Shown here in pieces: positions 14,801-25,213 of a stretch of DNA of 60,000 bases; position 1 is the stretch's first letter; each line of letters begins with the position of its first letter. The notes beneath the pieces are model-generated. The model made no database searches and had not been told where the DNA came from. It was given only the letters and a program-made list of their open reading frames with translations. A program made the translations under genes and the position numbers. Origin of the DNA: Owenia fusiformis (taxonomy: Eukaryota > Annelida > Polychaeta > Sabellida > Oweniidae); the NCBI GenBank assembly GCA_903813345.2, contig CAIIXF020000008.1, positions 17,222,822-17,282,821 of the forward strand. The letters are read 5' to 3'.

Positions 14801-17800
14801 GGGTGTTCCAAAAGTAATGAGATTTTTTGTAAATATATAAATATTAATCTCACAAAAATTCTTGACTTCTGGGACACCCTGTGTTATGTAGGGTACAAAT
14901 TTATTTTTTGTTTAAACCTGTACATTGTTGTAACTGTGTAACTGTAACTCTGTAACTGTAACTCTGTAACTGATTTCTTCTAGTCTACTGCTGTAGGAGT
15001 CAAAACTTTAGTGAATCTTGATGAGCAAAGAGGTATATTTGCCTTGCATTAATTGAATATGATACGCTATGATATGTTACATGAATTAAACCTGTTATGT
15101 GTTATGATTGCTTCACTTATATTGGCGTTGAGATTGATGATAAAATATTCGAAAAATGTGCATATTCATTTGAAAAATGTGCATATTCATGAGAAAATTT
15201 GAGAAAACATGTGCATATTTAGTATTTGTTTAGGTACTTCTCAGCTGCTGCTATTTTTTTTATTCATTCTTTTTTTTAAATATTTTTAGTGATTTGATGA
15301 AGGGAACATTTCAAAGCATCTTGTTTTAGACTTTTGACACAGTCCCTTCACAATTTATTTACAATTTTTTATCAAATCTGATTAGGAAAAACATGCACAA
15401 ATTTTGAGTCATTATTTATATTTTCATTGATGTTTCATTCAATTAGGAATCAAAATATTAACAATTTATATATCAATAAAAATATTCATCTATCAATCAA
15501 AATATTTTGCAATTTTTTCCTAGTCAAATTCTGTTTTCCAGCTGCTTGTTTGACTATCGATACAGTCTCATGCATAGCCCAGAAAACCATGGCCAACTAG
15601 GTGATTCATGTGTAATGGAAGGTCACATCAAATTATGGTTTTTCTGGGGCTATGTGTCAGACTGGATGTTCTTGTTACGTTTTATAGCTACATATAATGC
15701 AAGCATGTTAGCCTGTTGTAGATTTAGAATAGCTGCACACATCTTTGGTGCTATCTGTGTTTTGTGAATTATTTGATTTCCAGTTTTCTTTTCCCAATAA
15801 ATTAAATACCCCGAAAGTATAACTGTCTGGTGTATAATGTCCAAGTAAAATGTTCTGAAAACATTCATTAGATCCTTGACGAGGAATCCAGCCATAGATT
15901 CCTTAGTCAGATCCCGTTTCAGATTCGGTAATCCAGAATCCGGACTCCATTCTGCATCAGACAGTTCTCAACTTCTTGTATCCCTCTTAATGATTTATAA
16001 ATGCTGTACATTCTCATAACATACAGTTCTAAGTTTTCACAAAACATTGGTGTTGCTATAAGATGTATGATTGTTGTTGTTGTTCAGAGTCAAGACACTG
16101 GGGCCAAGACGTTGGTTATGCTACAGGGTCAGGGAGGTAGGTACATGTAACAGCCTGCATGGGGGTGAAGAAGAGTGCCCTGGGGGTTAAGCAAGTAACT
16201 TTTCTAACCTTCCTATCAGTCTGGCATTGAATTTATTTGGAAAACTAGAATTTCCCCAGGTCTGCTGTTGAGTATATTGTCTAGAACGTTGTTACTGAAA
16301 AATAGCAAACCTGAGGTTTGGTCCAACTGCTAAGAGTTAAATTGAACGTTAGAAGATGGCAAACTCCACATTTGGGAATATTTTCCTAAATTATGAATCA
16401 AACTCCTCAAGGAAAATATTTTTCTGGCATTATTAATGCTTTTTGAGATAATATTGATGGAATGAACTGTAGTCATAGTAATCAATAAATATTTGTTGAT
16501 TGATGCTTCCATTTCTCTCGAATAAATTTAGTTTTTTTAGATTTATCATATTACATTCATCAAAATGATTTATTATTTTGATGATATTGCAATGGTATAA
16601 TTGCATCTAGTTTAATTATGAGAAGTTAATTAAATGGAAAAATAGTAAATTTAAAAAGTAAATAAAAAATGAGAATGAGAAAAAATTATGCAACTTTTCT
16701 AAAAAAAACACAGTCCAATTATTTTATTTCAAGTTCACTCTGTTACCCTACTTGTACTTTTATTTGACACATCCACGAGACATGCGAGTCCAATGTATTG
16801 CTATGGTTACATATTGTGATGTAATTTCAGAGCAACTTGACCGCATCAATGAGGGAATGGACCAAATTAATCAGGACATGAAAGATGCAGAGAAGAACTT
16901 GGAGGGGATGGAGAAGTGTTGCGGGCTCTGTGTGCTTCCATGGAACAAGTCAGTAATAATTTAGCACATACAGGTTATTTACTGGGAGGGATTGAATATT
17001 GGTTTTATACTGACCACCAATATTGAAATATGTTAATTGGGGTGTTATTCACCTGAAAATAATAATCTTGGTAAAAATTTATATATGCAGTAAAATCTGT
17101 GTAAGTTGAACACCTTTATACATCTTAAAGTGTTCCCCCTGGGAGGTGTTTCACTTTCAGAGGTCAATTTAACATTAAGTCAATAGATCACGGGACTTTA
17201 GATTCCACTTATGGAGATGTTCTACTTGCAATTTTGACTGTGCATAAAAAGCTATGGGAAAATTGGTAACATGGGAGAATTCAAGAATTCTAAACAAGTC
17301 ATATATAACCACCTTGAGCAAAATGTTGTTGTTTAGAAACCATGTTAAACCTGAAGCTTTCCGCAAAATGATGTAAGTGGATTGGCCCAAAAAACGTTTA
17401 TTATACAACTTTTGTTATACATCTTCTACCCTCTTTATAGGAGTAAAAACTTTGAACGAGGCTCTGCTTATGACGCTACTTGGAAGGCTACAGATGATGG
17501 CCCTACCAATACAAATGGCCCAAGAATGGTGGTGAATGACGGTGGCGGCCCAGGCCAAATGGGTGGATATGTTACTAAGTAAGACTGAGAACTTTACATG
17601 GCTTTGTTGTAAAATTTGATTTGAATTGTAGCAATAGTAACTTTTCTTTCCATTAGATGTAGATGCAAATGTACCGAGTATCATATCACAAGAAACTGTG
17701 ACATCAAATTTTTGCAAGGCTAAAATTAAGTGATTTGTGAAAGTGTGAAAAAAAAATTTATACATGACTTGTCAGTTCAAGAAATTAACATGTGGTTTGT

Positions 17801-20071
17801 CATTGAAGGGGAACTTACATGTGGTTTGTTATTGCAAAGAAACTTACATGTGGTTTGTCATTAAATGAGAACTTATATTTGGTTTGTCATTAGATGGAAA
17901 CTAACATGTGGTTTTTCATTGAAGGGGAACTTACATGTGGTTTGTCATTGTAGGATAACAAACGATGCTCGGGAAGATGAGATGGAGCAAAACATCCAGG
18001 AAGTGAGTGGAATGGTCGGAAACTTACGTAACATGGCGGTTGACATGGGCAATGAGATAGACACTCAGAATAGGCTCCTGGATAGGGTCAACCAGAAGGT
18101 AACCTCCATCAATAACTCAATGAGAAAATATTTTGTCCAAAACTTTATCAATTTTGCTTTAATTTAATGAACACCTCCTGTGAAGTATGGTATAAGTATG
18201 GTGTAAATAATAAAGGTGAAAAGAACCTGTAAATGAAATCAGTGTTCAATATTGAGATTCGACTGATATGCTGTTATTGAAAAATAAGCGCTTCGATTTG
18301 AAATGGCACTTGTATCAAAAGCGTAGTTAAAATGTTGAACTGTGGTGTATGCTGAAAGAATTAGATGTAAAGTGTTAGGATGTTTCATTGTATTAGGTTG
18401 TAATGTACATGCACAAGAATGTATGCTGTAACTGTACTTTTAATTGCAGGCAACTTCTAATGAAGTGCGCATCCAGGAGGCAAACAAAAGAGCCAACAAG
18501 CTTCTTAAAGATGCATAGAAACTGTTGCCATAGTTTCCAAGTGGCACATCATCATTGCAACATACTTAGCTTTTACTTTGGTTTTGTCGTCCCTCTGTGT
18601 ATATTCTCAAATCATCGCCATGGTTACCAGCAAGCCTGCATGGCCAGCATCTTATCATTCCATATTGTACTGGTTACCATAGCAACCATAGCAATATCGT
18701 CATGGAGACTGTACATAGACATGTTTTTGACAGTGATGGCTAGAAATTGACATGTGTAAAGTGTAAATATGGCTATGGCATGTGCTAATTCCTCAGTAAC
18801 TTTAAACATCTTGACAGTGTGAAGAGAAACTATACAATATCAACAGGATGTTTACAGTTACTGACTTGTATTTATTTACAAGACCATTTGGGTAAAGACA
18901 GTGTATAGAATAGCCGTATGATAGTTTCAATATAAGAATGCCAATTTAATTTAAGTTGTACATTTTATATATTTAATAATCAGTTGCATGACTGTTTTAA
19001 AGTGCTGTAAATTCTCAAGTCAGTTAATGAAAGAAAGCATGTTATCACAAGAGCATGTGAAATGTTTGTTTTACTTAAGAGCAATGGGAACAAGATGAAA
19101 TGTCTTATACCCCCCTGTATGCATGCATTTTAAGAAAAAGACAAAATTTGTAAAAAAAATGTAAATTGAGGTTTGAGAATGTTATTGTACAGTTAAGTGG
19201 TTGCATAGTAGACGAACTTGTTTTATGGTACATGCGAATTGCTGCAATGGCCTATGTAAGCGCAAACACAGTACACTTGCTTGTTCTTTTTACACTGATG
19301 CCTGGAAGAGAGGGACCTGTTATACTCACAAAATGCACAAATTCAGTATTTTTAATGTTTGTTCTTTCAATTGCAGAGCTGTTTGTCTTTTCTCAACTCT
19401 TCTCTCCTCTCTGTCTGAACTTGACTCCTGTGGTTTTGTTCATCTTTTTTATTTATTTATTATTAATTTTGAGCTCATTTTTATTGTTCTCTTTCATTGT
19501 CTCATTTTGCAATGCAAAGTTATACAAGTGAATATGGAAAAGTTAGATTCATTGTATTTTTGTAAGGTTGCCTTTTCTAAGAATCTCCCAATATATATGT
19601 ATTGACTTTTTGTTTCATCTCAAATACTTTTATTTTTTTTTTCAAAAAATATTGTCTTCCACTATTCTATTCCAATTATCTGTTATTTTCTTAATTATTG
19701 TATCTCCTATCTTTACTTGGTAATTCTTGTTTGATTTTTTCATGATAATCTCGTCTGCACCGTGTTCCATTTACATTGTACTTCTGTCCTACTTCAGTGT
19801 ACTTTGTCTTACCTCAAAGTACTTCTGTCTTACTTCAATGTACTTCTGTCTTACTTCAAAGTACTTCTGTCTTATTTCAATGTACTTCTGTCTTACTTCA
19901 AAGTACTTCTGTCTTACTTCAATGTACTTCTGTCTTACTTCAATGTACTTCTGTTTTACCTGTGTCTTTCTTTACACCTGTCTCTAGGGAAGCTCCTTGG
20001 ATGTAAGAATAAAGAAAGCCAACTCCAGGGCCTCAAAGATACTTCAGCAAACATCTACCAAGCCTAAGTAA
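5817..20071 (+). CDS. SNAP25: SNAP-25, synaptic Qbc-SNARE (gene minus its 5' exons)
   Basis: Joined exons read as SNAP-25, the plasma-membrane SNARE that pairs with syntaxin and synaptobrevin to drive vesicle fusion. Coding exons: 5817-5858; one of 11861-11909, 14984-15032 or 16088-16136; 16831-16948; 17441-17578; 17954-18098; then 18450-18518 or 19988-20071. All have AG/GT borders and compatible phases. Landmarks are [14 protein letters not shown], the zero-layer Gln in LDEQG, the cysteine cluster [12 protein letters not shown] that is normally palmitoylated, [13 protein letters not shown], and the second zero-layer Gln in [10 protein letters not shown]. The cluster has three cysteines, with Leu and Trp where the last two vertebrate cysteines lie. 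These exons give 186 aa; with about 25 N-terminal residues missing upstream, the total matches the usual 206-212 aa. Exon numbers follow the vertebrate gene. I found no start-codon exon in bases 1-5816, so it probably lies left of the window. Confidence 0.97.
6421..6740. repeat. Three degenerate direct repeats in SNAP-25 intron 3
   Basis: Each copy contains aaaggtcaagcctttagact followed by ccaagactttaattcaat, about 120-140 bp apart. Nothing else recognised between 5859 and 7480. Confidence 0.6.
7484..7680. repeat. Dispersed repeat fragment (G-rich start)
   Basis: Contains a g-run and the words gcagttttcaccattctgag and acttttcaag. Its reverse complement resembles 41766-41862, where tggtgaaaactgcat recurs, so the family is present at least twice in inverse orientation. 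Confidence 0.5.
7738..8457. mobile_element. 720-bp foldback transposon with 5-bp target duplication
   Basis: Terminal inverted repeats of about 240 bp start CACAGGCTGGTATCG and end CGATACCAGCCTGTG. The element is flanked by AATAT on both sides (7733-7737 and 8458-8462). TGTCCGCTGTGACGGAGCA occurs near both ends and again in a central palindrome at about 8011-8077. No open reading frame, so non-autonomous. It lies in SNAP-25 intron 3. The CAC start with a 5-bp duplication recalls Transib-type elements, but the match to their terminal motif is only partial. Confidence 0.88.
8458..11206. other. SNAP-25 intron 3, no recognised feature
   Basis: AT-rich sequence with no exon or clear repeat that I could support, apart from a short TA run near 10881. 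Confidence 0.5.
11207..11730. repeat. Minisatellite just upstream of SNAP-25 exon 4a
   Basis: About 30 degenerate units of roughly 15-18 bp around TGTGAGGGACTATACA, with TTAGG and GAGGAAC variants, ending about 130 bp before exon 4a. Confidence 0.9.
11861..11909 (+). CDS. SNAP25: SNAP-25 exon 4a (alternative cassette)
   Basis: A 49-nt exon encoding [16 protein letters not shown] plus one base. It covers the part of the first SNARE helix that holds the zero-layer glutamine. It starts in phase 0, ends in phase 1, follows gcgttcag and precedes gtaggt. This copy is closest to the canonical sequence. A GTGAGGGACTA-type minisatellite lies just upstream. Confidence 0.94.
11928..12262. repeat. Degenerate tandem repeats after exon 4a
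   Basis: Repeated blocks of cctcacatattttgtatgct, tttctacac and agctcaatagttagagtaca with unequal spacing. Confidence 0.6.
12731..12921. repeat. 41-bp tandem repeat
   Basis: About 4.6 nearly identical units starting ttccatcatctaacataaat. Another partial copy lies at 13262-13300, beyond an intervening hairpin. Confidence 0.92.
12924..13212. repeat. Hairpin element beside the 41-bp array
   Basis: The left arm (12924-12993), containing cagtttatgtaaaaatagaa and atcctaacttttgtatat, is mirrored at 13138-13212. Repeat-unit sequence lies on both sides, so it probably inserted into or next to the array. Confidence 0.75.
13301..14799. other. SNAP-25 intron between exons 4a and 4b, no recognised feature
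   Basis: AT-rich; no exon or repeat I can support. Confidence 0.5.
14800..14881. repeat. Very small MITE
   Basis: About 80 bp with ends GGGGTGTTCCAAAAGT and GGGACACCCTGT in inverted orientation, between exons 4a and 4b. Confidence 0.55.
14984..15032 (+). CDS. SNAP25: SNAP-25 exon 4b (alternative cassette)
   Basis: A second 49-nt exon with the same phases, encoding [16 protein letters not shown] plus one base. The acceptor is ttcttctag and the donor gtatat. TLV, LDEQ and the zero-layer Gln are kept, while K-E-A becomes T-A-V, M becomes N and the last G becomes R. Open frame, intact splice sites and retained layer residues argue for a functional alternative exon rather than a relic. Confidence 0.9.
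16088..16136 (+). CDS. SNAP25: SNAP-25 exon 4c (alternative cassette)
   Basis: A third 49-nt exon with identical phases, encoding [16 protein letters not shown] plus one base. It follows tgttcag and precedes gtaggt. The acidic pair D-E before the zero-layer Gln is replaced by Q-G, but the Gln itself is kept. It lies 0.7 kb upstream of exon 5. Confidence 0.9.
16831..16948 (+). CDS. SNAP25: SNAP-25 exon 5
   Basis: A 118-nt exon. Its first two bases complete a Glu codon, followed by [18 protein letters not shown] and on to [12 protein letters not shown] (Lys split AA/G). It encodes the end of the first SNARE helix and the membrane-anchoring cysteine cluster. Only one copy is visible, whereas vertebrates have alternative exons 5a and 5b. 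Confidence 0.95.
17089..17185. repeat. Partial copy of CAGTRAAACCTGT-end MITE family
   Basis: cagtaaaatctgtgtaag followed by gaacacc resembles the left end of the elements at 31034 and 55856. The right end is not clear. Lies in SNAP-25 intron 5. Confidence 0.4.
17441..17578 (+). CDS. SNAP25: SNAP-25 exon 6 (linker)
   Basis: A 138-nt exon encoding the linker between the two SNARE helices, from [15 protein letters not shown] to [11 protein letters not shown], with split Lys codons at both ends. It is rich in Gly, Asn and Pro, as expected of this flexible segment. Confidence 0.93.
17781..17953. repeat. Minisatellite whose last unit is the exon 7 splice acceptor
   Basis: Six units of 28-30 bp around AACTTACATGTGGTTTGTCA. 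The final unit ends ttgtcattgtag and is the acceptor of SNAP-25 exon 7. Earlier units end cattgaag, cattgcaaag or cattag, so several carry AG dinucleotides in the same context. Confidence 0.9.
17954..18098 (+). CDS. SNAP25: SNAP-25 exon 7
   Basis: A 145-nt exon encoding [19 protein letters not shown] through to [13 protein letters not shown], with the zero-layer Gln of the second SNARE helix. It ends in phase 0. The acceptor tttgtcattgtag forms the last unit of a minisatellite. Confidence 0.95.
18450..18518 (+). CDS. SNAP25: SNAP-25 terminal exon 8a
   Basis: A phase-0 exon with 22 codons and TAG, running from [16 protein letters not shown] to LLKDA. It supplies the final turns of the second SNARE helix; I, A, A and L fall at the expected +5 to +8 layer spacing. 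It is the canonical C-terminus by length and sequence. The acceptor is ttaattgcag. Confidence 0.95.
   Translation, partial: ATSNEVRIQEANKRANKLLKDA
19778..19966. repeat. 21-bp pyrimidine-rich minisatellite before exon 8b
   Basis: Nine to ten units of gtacttctgtcttacttcaa type, ending about 25 bp before the exon 8b acceptor. It forms an unusually long polypyrimidine stretch. Confidence 0.9.
19988..20071 (+). CDS. SNAP25: SNAP-25 alternative terminal exon 8b
   Basis: A phase-0 exon with 27 codons and TAA, running from [17 protein letters not shown] to [10 protein letters not shown]. It aligns with exon 8a at V-R-I, A-N, R-A and K, keeping the I/A/A/I layer pattern. It adds five residues and is much more basic (net about +6 against +2). 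The acceptor is ctgtctctag behind a pyrimidine-rich repeat. A poly(A) signal follows at 21172. Confidence 0.85.
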   Translation, partial: GSSLDVRIKKANSRASKILQQTSTKPK

Positions 20072-21171
20072 ATTCGCTGGGATATATATTAAGATTTATA
20101 TTAATCTGATTTTATGCGGCTATGTGGTAGATGTATCTTCAGGAAATGTTACAGAAACTCAGCTTTTGAAGTGCCAGTTCACTTCATTTTTTCAATTTCA
20201 TTTAAATTGGACATTTCAATTTAGTGCCAATATGTCAACAATATGCAAGTCAAAATTATGAATTACAATGACAGCTGTGTAGCTGTATTACAGATGTGTG
20301 TAGCTGTAGATCTGCCCATTTTGTATTTTTATTTGAATCTCAGGATTTTGCTTCATATTTACGTTTTATCATTCTCTTATTTATGCAACCTCCTTGCAGG
20401 GTCCTTAAAAATAATTTTTCTGGAGGCTAATTTGAAAATATTGCAAATTTTGATCTCTGAAATTCAATAGTATGTCATGATGTTTCTATTTTTGGCAACA
20501 TCATAAGTTACAACTTTTTTGAATCATAGAATCGTTCTGTTATCATATCACAATATTTTCAAGAAATAGGCAGGATCCAGAGGATCTGAAACTCTGCATT
20601 TAAGGTTCACATATGTTTATACTTTCGCTCTATACACTGAAACAGTTATATTATTTTCTCAGAACAAGTTGTAGTATTGCATCCCATTGATACCTACATG
20701 TAAGCACAGATTTGAAGAAACTTCTGCGATGTTAGGAAGTCATATGTTATGCCTTATTTGAATCTCATGTTATTTTACATGTTAAATATTTCTGTTATTT
20801 TTACTTAATATGTACAGGGTATGCCAGAATATATAGATCACTGTTTCATATAGAAATTGAGTTTCTCTGTTGACTGGCTATCCTGTGTTTTACTGTATGT
20901 ATGGAAGTTCCGAAAAGAATTTGATTTGATACTAGTACTAAGATTAATCGGTATGGATTTGTGTGCGTTACTGATATCACTGGTTACCAATTACTTCTAT
21001 ATGGAATCACATGGTGTAATGTCTCTATGTGTGATGTCATCATGTGTGATGTCACACTTGTGAGAATAAGACGATCTTACTGTATACCAAAAATTGTTTA
21101 ATGAAAGAATCAATTTTATATTCTAAGTACTCTACTGATATTTGACCACCAAGTACATGTGCACTGAAAAG

Positions 21172-21177
21172 AATAAA
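21172..21177 (+). promoter_or_regulatory. SNAP25: Poly(A) signal AATAAA, likely SNAP-25
   Basis: A canonical hexamer about 1.1 kb beyond exon 8b. I saw no AATAAA between exon 8a and exon 8b, so both transcript forms could end here. Confidence 0.5.
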
Positions 21178-23670
21178 TATATGGGATTTAAAATATATTA
21201 AATGATAAGTGTTTATATAAAATTGATTGTTTTTACAATTTTAACGCCTCTAGTCCATGGTTAGTGATAATCATGATTTTTGTGTTTTCTTTAAATTGTA
21301 AATATGATAGAGAAAAGAGATTTACCAAATATGTAGAACTATCAAATATAGTAGCAGATAAAACAAATGTAAATATAGCCTATGTGTTCAATGTCTTAGA
21401 TTGTTCTGGTAGACTTAGGCATTTCAACTTCATTTTTTGACTGAAGAGCAAAATATCACTCAAAATGAGATTACTGTAAACCTAGTTCATTTTGCTGCTA
21501 TTTCATTTTAATCAATTTTGAAAAAAACATACATGATGTAGTTGATTTTGAAATTTTTGCACAATTTTAGAGCAGCAATTTTAACAGGTTTGAAGTACTT
21601 AATCGTGTTATGTGCCATGAATTACATTGAACATGGTTTCTAAATGATCATTTTGTAAAACATTTATAGACAAACATTCTACATGGAAATTCTCTACTTT
21701 TGAAATCCAAAACGTCACTGTAACACACTGTACTTAGATTTTACTTTATATATCAGACGTATTCTTTCACAACAGTATTCTTAGTGTACCAAAACTGACA
21801 AATGTATTGTATATCATAATATGACTATTTATCACAATTCAAAGCAAAATTGTATTCAAAATGTGTAAAAATTAAGGCACGGCATGAAATCAAAATTACG
21901 TAAACTTGAACGGTAAATTGGTATGTTTTATAGATATTCAAGTATTTTATGGTTGAGGTTAATAAATTATGTATTTGATACCTGTGTTGTTTAGAATAGG
22001 ATACCAATTTGAAATGTGAATTAAATATCTCCATAACAATAGACAAATAATATTATAAATACTGATCTGATGTATTAACATGTGGGGAATCCAGTTGTTG
22101 TGGCTTGAAGTGCATCACAAAGAGGACCAAATAATGACAAGTTGGTAGGGTGATATTTAGGCAGGTAAACTATGTAAGCAGAACCAATTTATGACTCAAA
22201 AGTTTGGACAGGGGATAATTAAATTGAATCTGACCCATGAAACAATCCACTTCTCTTGAATACTAGTACGTAATAAAAGCTCATATCGAGTCCTAAATCA
22301 AACAAACTGAGCATAACTAAAGAACGAGAGAGAGGAATGCGTTAAATAATTCCCCCAAGTTTGGTTAAAGATGGTCCTAATTTTTTAATGTAGATCAAAT
22401 TGTCAAAAGTTTCTCTTTGCTTACTGTATTCTACATGAAGGGGGCCAGGTGAAAATATACTAAATTGTTATGGGACAACATTAATATATTGAGCTGATCC
22501 CTTAGCAATATTATGCATTTTGATTTACCATTAAGATCAAGAAAGATATAAGATCCTGGGTATTAGATCCCCCTCAAGAAGACCAAAGAGGTAAAATCAA
22601 CTTCGAGAAGACCAAAGAGGTAAAATCAACCTTTTGAGTTGATAAATGAGGTGAAACTCTTCGGATTATTTGTCCCTATATTGTTGCACCTCGAGACATA
22701 ATAAATACCAAAATAAGTGAAGGATATTTGAATGACATTTCAAACAATTTTAAATCCGCTTCATAAAATATAGGAAACAGCATTCTATGTAATCAAGGTG
22801 TTTGGATTTAGAGATGTAAAATTTGATCTTGTGAAACATTATCTTTTAACCTTCAGCCTCCCGATTCTGAAGCATTGTCTATTCAAGAATTTTGTCTTAA
22901 GCCATTGCCAAACTTGTTTTCCTGGAAACTTCAGGCTAGGAATATTTTCTGAAAAAGGTAAGGTCTCTCAAGATCTAATGAACATCCCTTACACTGTAAA
23001 ATACAACACATTCTAATATTGAATATCATTCCAAACTGTAAGTATTGTCTGAGATTTGAAACAAATGTGTCGCTGAAATCGAACACCATTGATTGTAAAA
23101 TTCAGAGGCAATGGCAGTTAAGGTGCAAACTGTCAACTGTTTAAAGGATTTCACTATTACAATAGCACCTTATCAATGAAATTTATTAAAATGCAAAATT
23201 GAATGTACAAGTTGATAAACATTTCATAGTTGTACATGTTTTTGTCATAAAAATTAGAAACAGGATATTGACAAAAAATTGTTGAATAAGTTTGTTGTCG
23301 ACCAGCACACTGTTTGTATTAAATCTAAGAATGGATGTATTTGCAATAATAAATATGAAAATAAAGTTATAAATACAACACATCTACTGTATTCTGTTAT
23401 AACATTACATAGATTATTGAACATCTGTGATGAAAGTGTAATGTTAAGGTGGATAGAATGGTTCAAGTTACTCTGCTCAGCTACCTTAAAGTTGCCCTTG
23501 TTCTACCACTCATGCTATGAAAACAATGTCCTATATAGATAGATTTAAAAAACTAAAGATAGATTTAATTAATTTTAATTTGTTAACCGATAATTATTAT
23601 GTTTATTAACATGGCACCATCACTTCAAGATGCGATGAACAAATGACAAAGAATAAAACAATTCAATCAT

Positions 23671-24332
23671 TTGCTGGAATTACACCACAAAATCCGCTAA
23701 AACGTTTTAGTGGAAGGCGCTTTACAAAATCGCCATTCTGATTACACCAACATTTCTAAAGCGTCTTAGGAATTATATTTTGGAATTACACCTGTTTTTC
23801 TAAAATGCCTTTTGTGCAATTTTAACGATGTAGTTATGGATAATATCCAGCATACATGTATGTGTACATCTCCTGTAAATGTATTCTTTTTGCATCTAAG
23901 ACAAAACTGATCTTCCATAATTTGATTAAAAATGCATGACATTGCATACTTTTTATTTATCTTTTATTATTTATTAATTATGAGAAAACATAATAAAAAG
24001 GTAAAAGAAAATGTACATATTCTCTGAAGATAACACTTAATTCCGATGTGACCTGGCGACCATCATCCATTTTTCAATTTAGATATGAGGTCTTATTTCG
24101 TTTAGGCAAATGTTAAAAACTAGTAAAAACCCGGGTAAGGCGTCTTACAAAACCGATCGGTATTACACTGCACACTTAAAGCGCCTAACGACTTATGCCG
24201 TTTACTAGTGACAAGGGTTCTTGGAGTTTTAGAAAAGCGCTTTTGTAAAACCGCAATCGTGATTACACCTAATTCTTAAGCCTGGTTAAAACCGAAGAAG
24301 CTTTTGTAAAACGCCATGTGTAATTCCAGCAA
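23671..24332. mobile_element. MITE-like element with 15-bp inverted ends
   Basis: Ends TTGCTGGAATTACAC and GTGTAATTCCAGCAA are perfect inverted repeats. The interior repeats the words gattacacc and gcgcttttgtaaaaccgc in both orientations. No clear target duplication beyond one or a few bases, and no open reading frame. Confidence 0.7.
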
Positions 24333-25018
24333 TTCAGTAGAAACCGAAGCACATTCGGCACTACCTCATAATAAAAAAATTGAAAATGTGGGATGTTATG
24401 GACTTATCCCATCAATCTCACTTTCAAATCTCACTTTCAAAACATTTAATATTATATTTTTAAATATTTTATATTTAACAATATACAATGTATTATACAA
24501 TTACATAAAAAGCACCCCAGGGGTGTTAATATTTTACATTGTTTTATTAAGATGAGCCTTCAAAAAGCAGCAAACACATTTTTCTGCAATTTTAATTGGT
24601 TTTAAGCAAAGCAAGTGAAAATAGAGTGCCTCAATATTCAACCAACAACATATATATAGGTTAAAAAAAATACAAATACTTCATCACCTCATCCATACAT
24701 TAATATTTGAATTCAATAATAAATCTACAGTAGTGTAAATTCTCAACCAGTAGTTTAATAAGGACAATTAGATAGTCAATCACATATTGTGCCAATAACA
24801 TATCCACATATGCATATTTTTGGTTTATTCCAAACAAGGAAAAGAAGCAGACCTCGTCCAATATTAGGATTCTATTTCAGTTCTGGTCAACATTGTTTAT
24901 CAGTCAGCATAAAGCACACCATCTTTCCATACCAAAATTGTTCAGAATTATCTTATAGCAACATCAATAATCTAAGTAAGATAATCTGTAGAACTCGCTG
25001 AATATGCGCTGTCAAAAG

Positions 25019-25024
25019 TTTATT
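25019..25024 (-). promoter_or_regulatory. COX16: Poly(A) signal, likely COX16
   Basis: AATAAA on the minus strand, about 190 bp after the COX16 stop codon. Other hexamers lie further downstream, so this is only the nearest candidate. Confidence 0.5.
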
Positions 25025-25213
25025 CTTGATAGAGTATCAAACTCGACTCTTAAATCCACTTTTTGAATCATTAATTAAAGTTGGTGGATGGACTTCAATG
25101 GCATCCAATTTATATACAATGTGTTATATACAATAACATTATATTATACTAGTGTTTATGAATGATTTCAAACACTTGCAAGTCCTAAAAGTTCTGAAGA
25201 AGTGAAAAGTCTG

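Larger units (their letters stand above)
20072..25213. other. SNAP-25 3' UTR and convergent intergenic region
   Basis: No gene recognised. The first 1.1 kb is probably SNAP-25 3' UTR. It includes a short tandem duplication at 22567-22630 and the element at 23671-24332. The part below COX16 holds that gene's 3' UTR on the minus strand. Confidence 0.5.

Noticed and set aside
19727-20067. Plus-strand frames of 76-101 codons before exon 8b
   Set aside because: They come from the 21-bp minisatellite. Only the phase-0 frame from 19988 matches SNAP-25.
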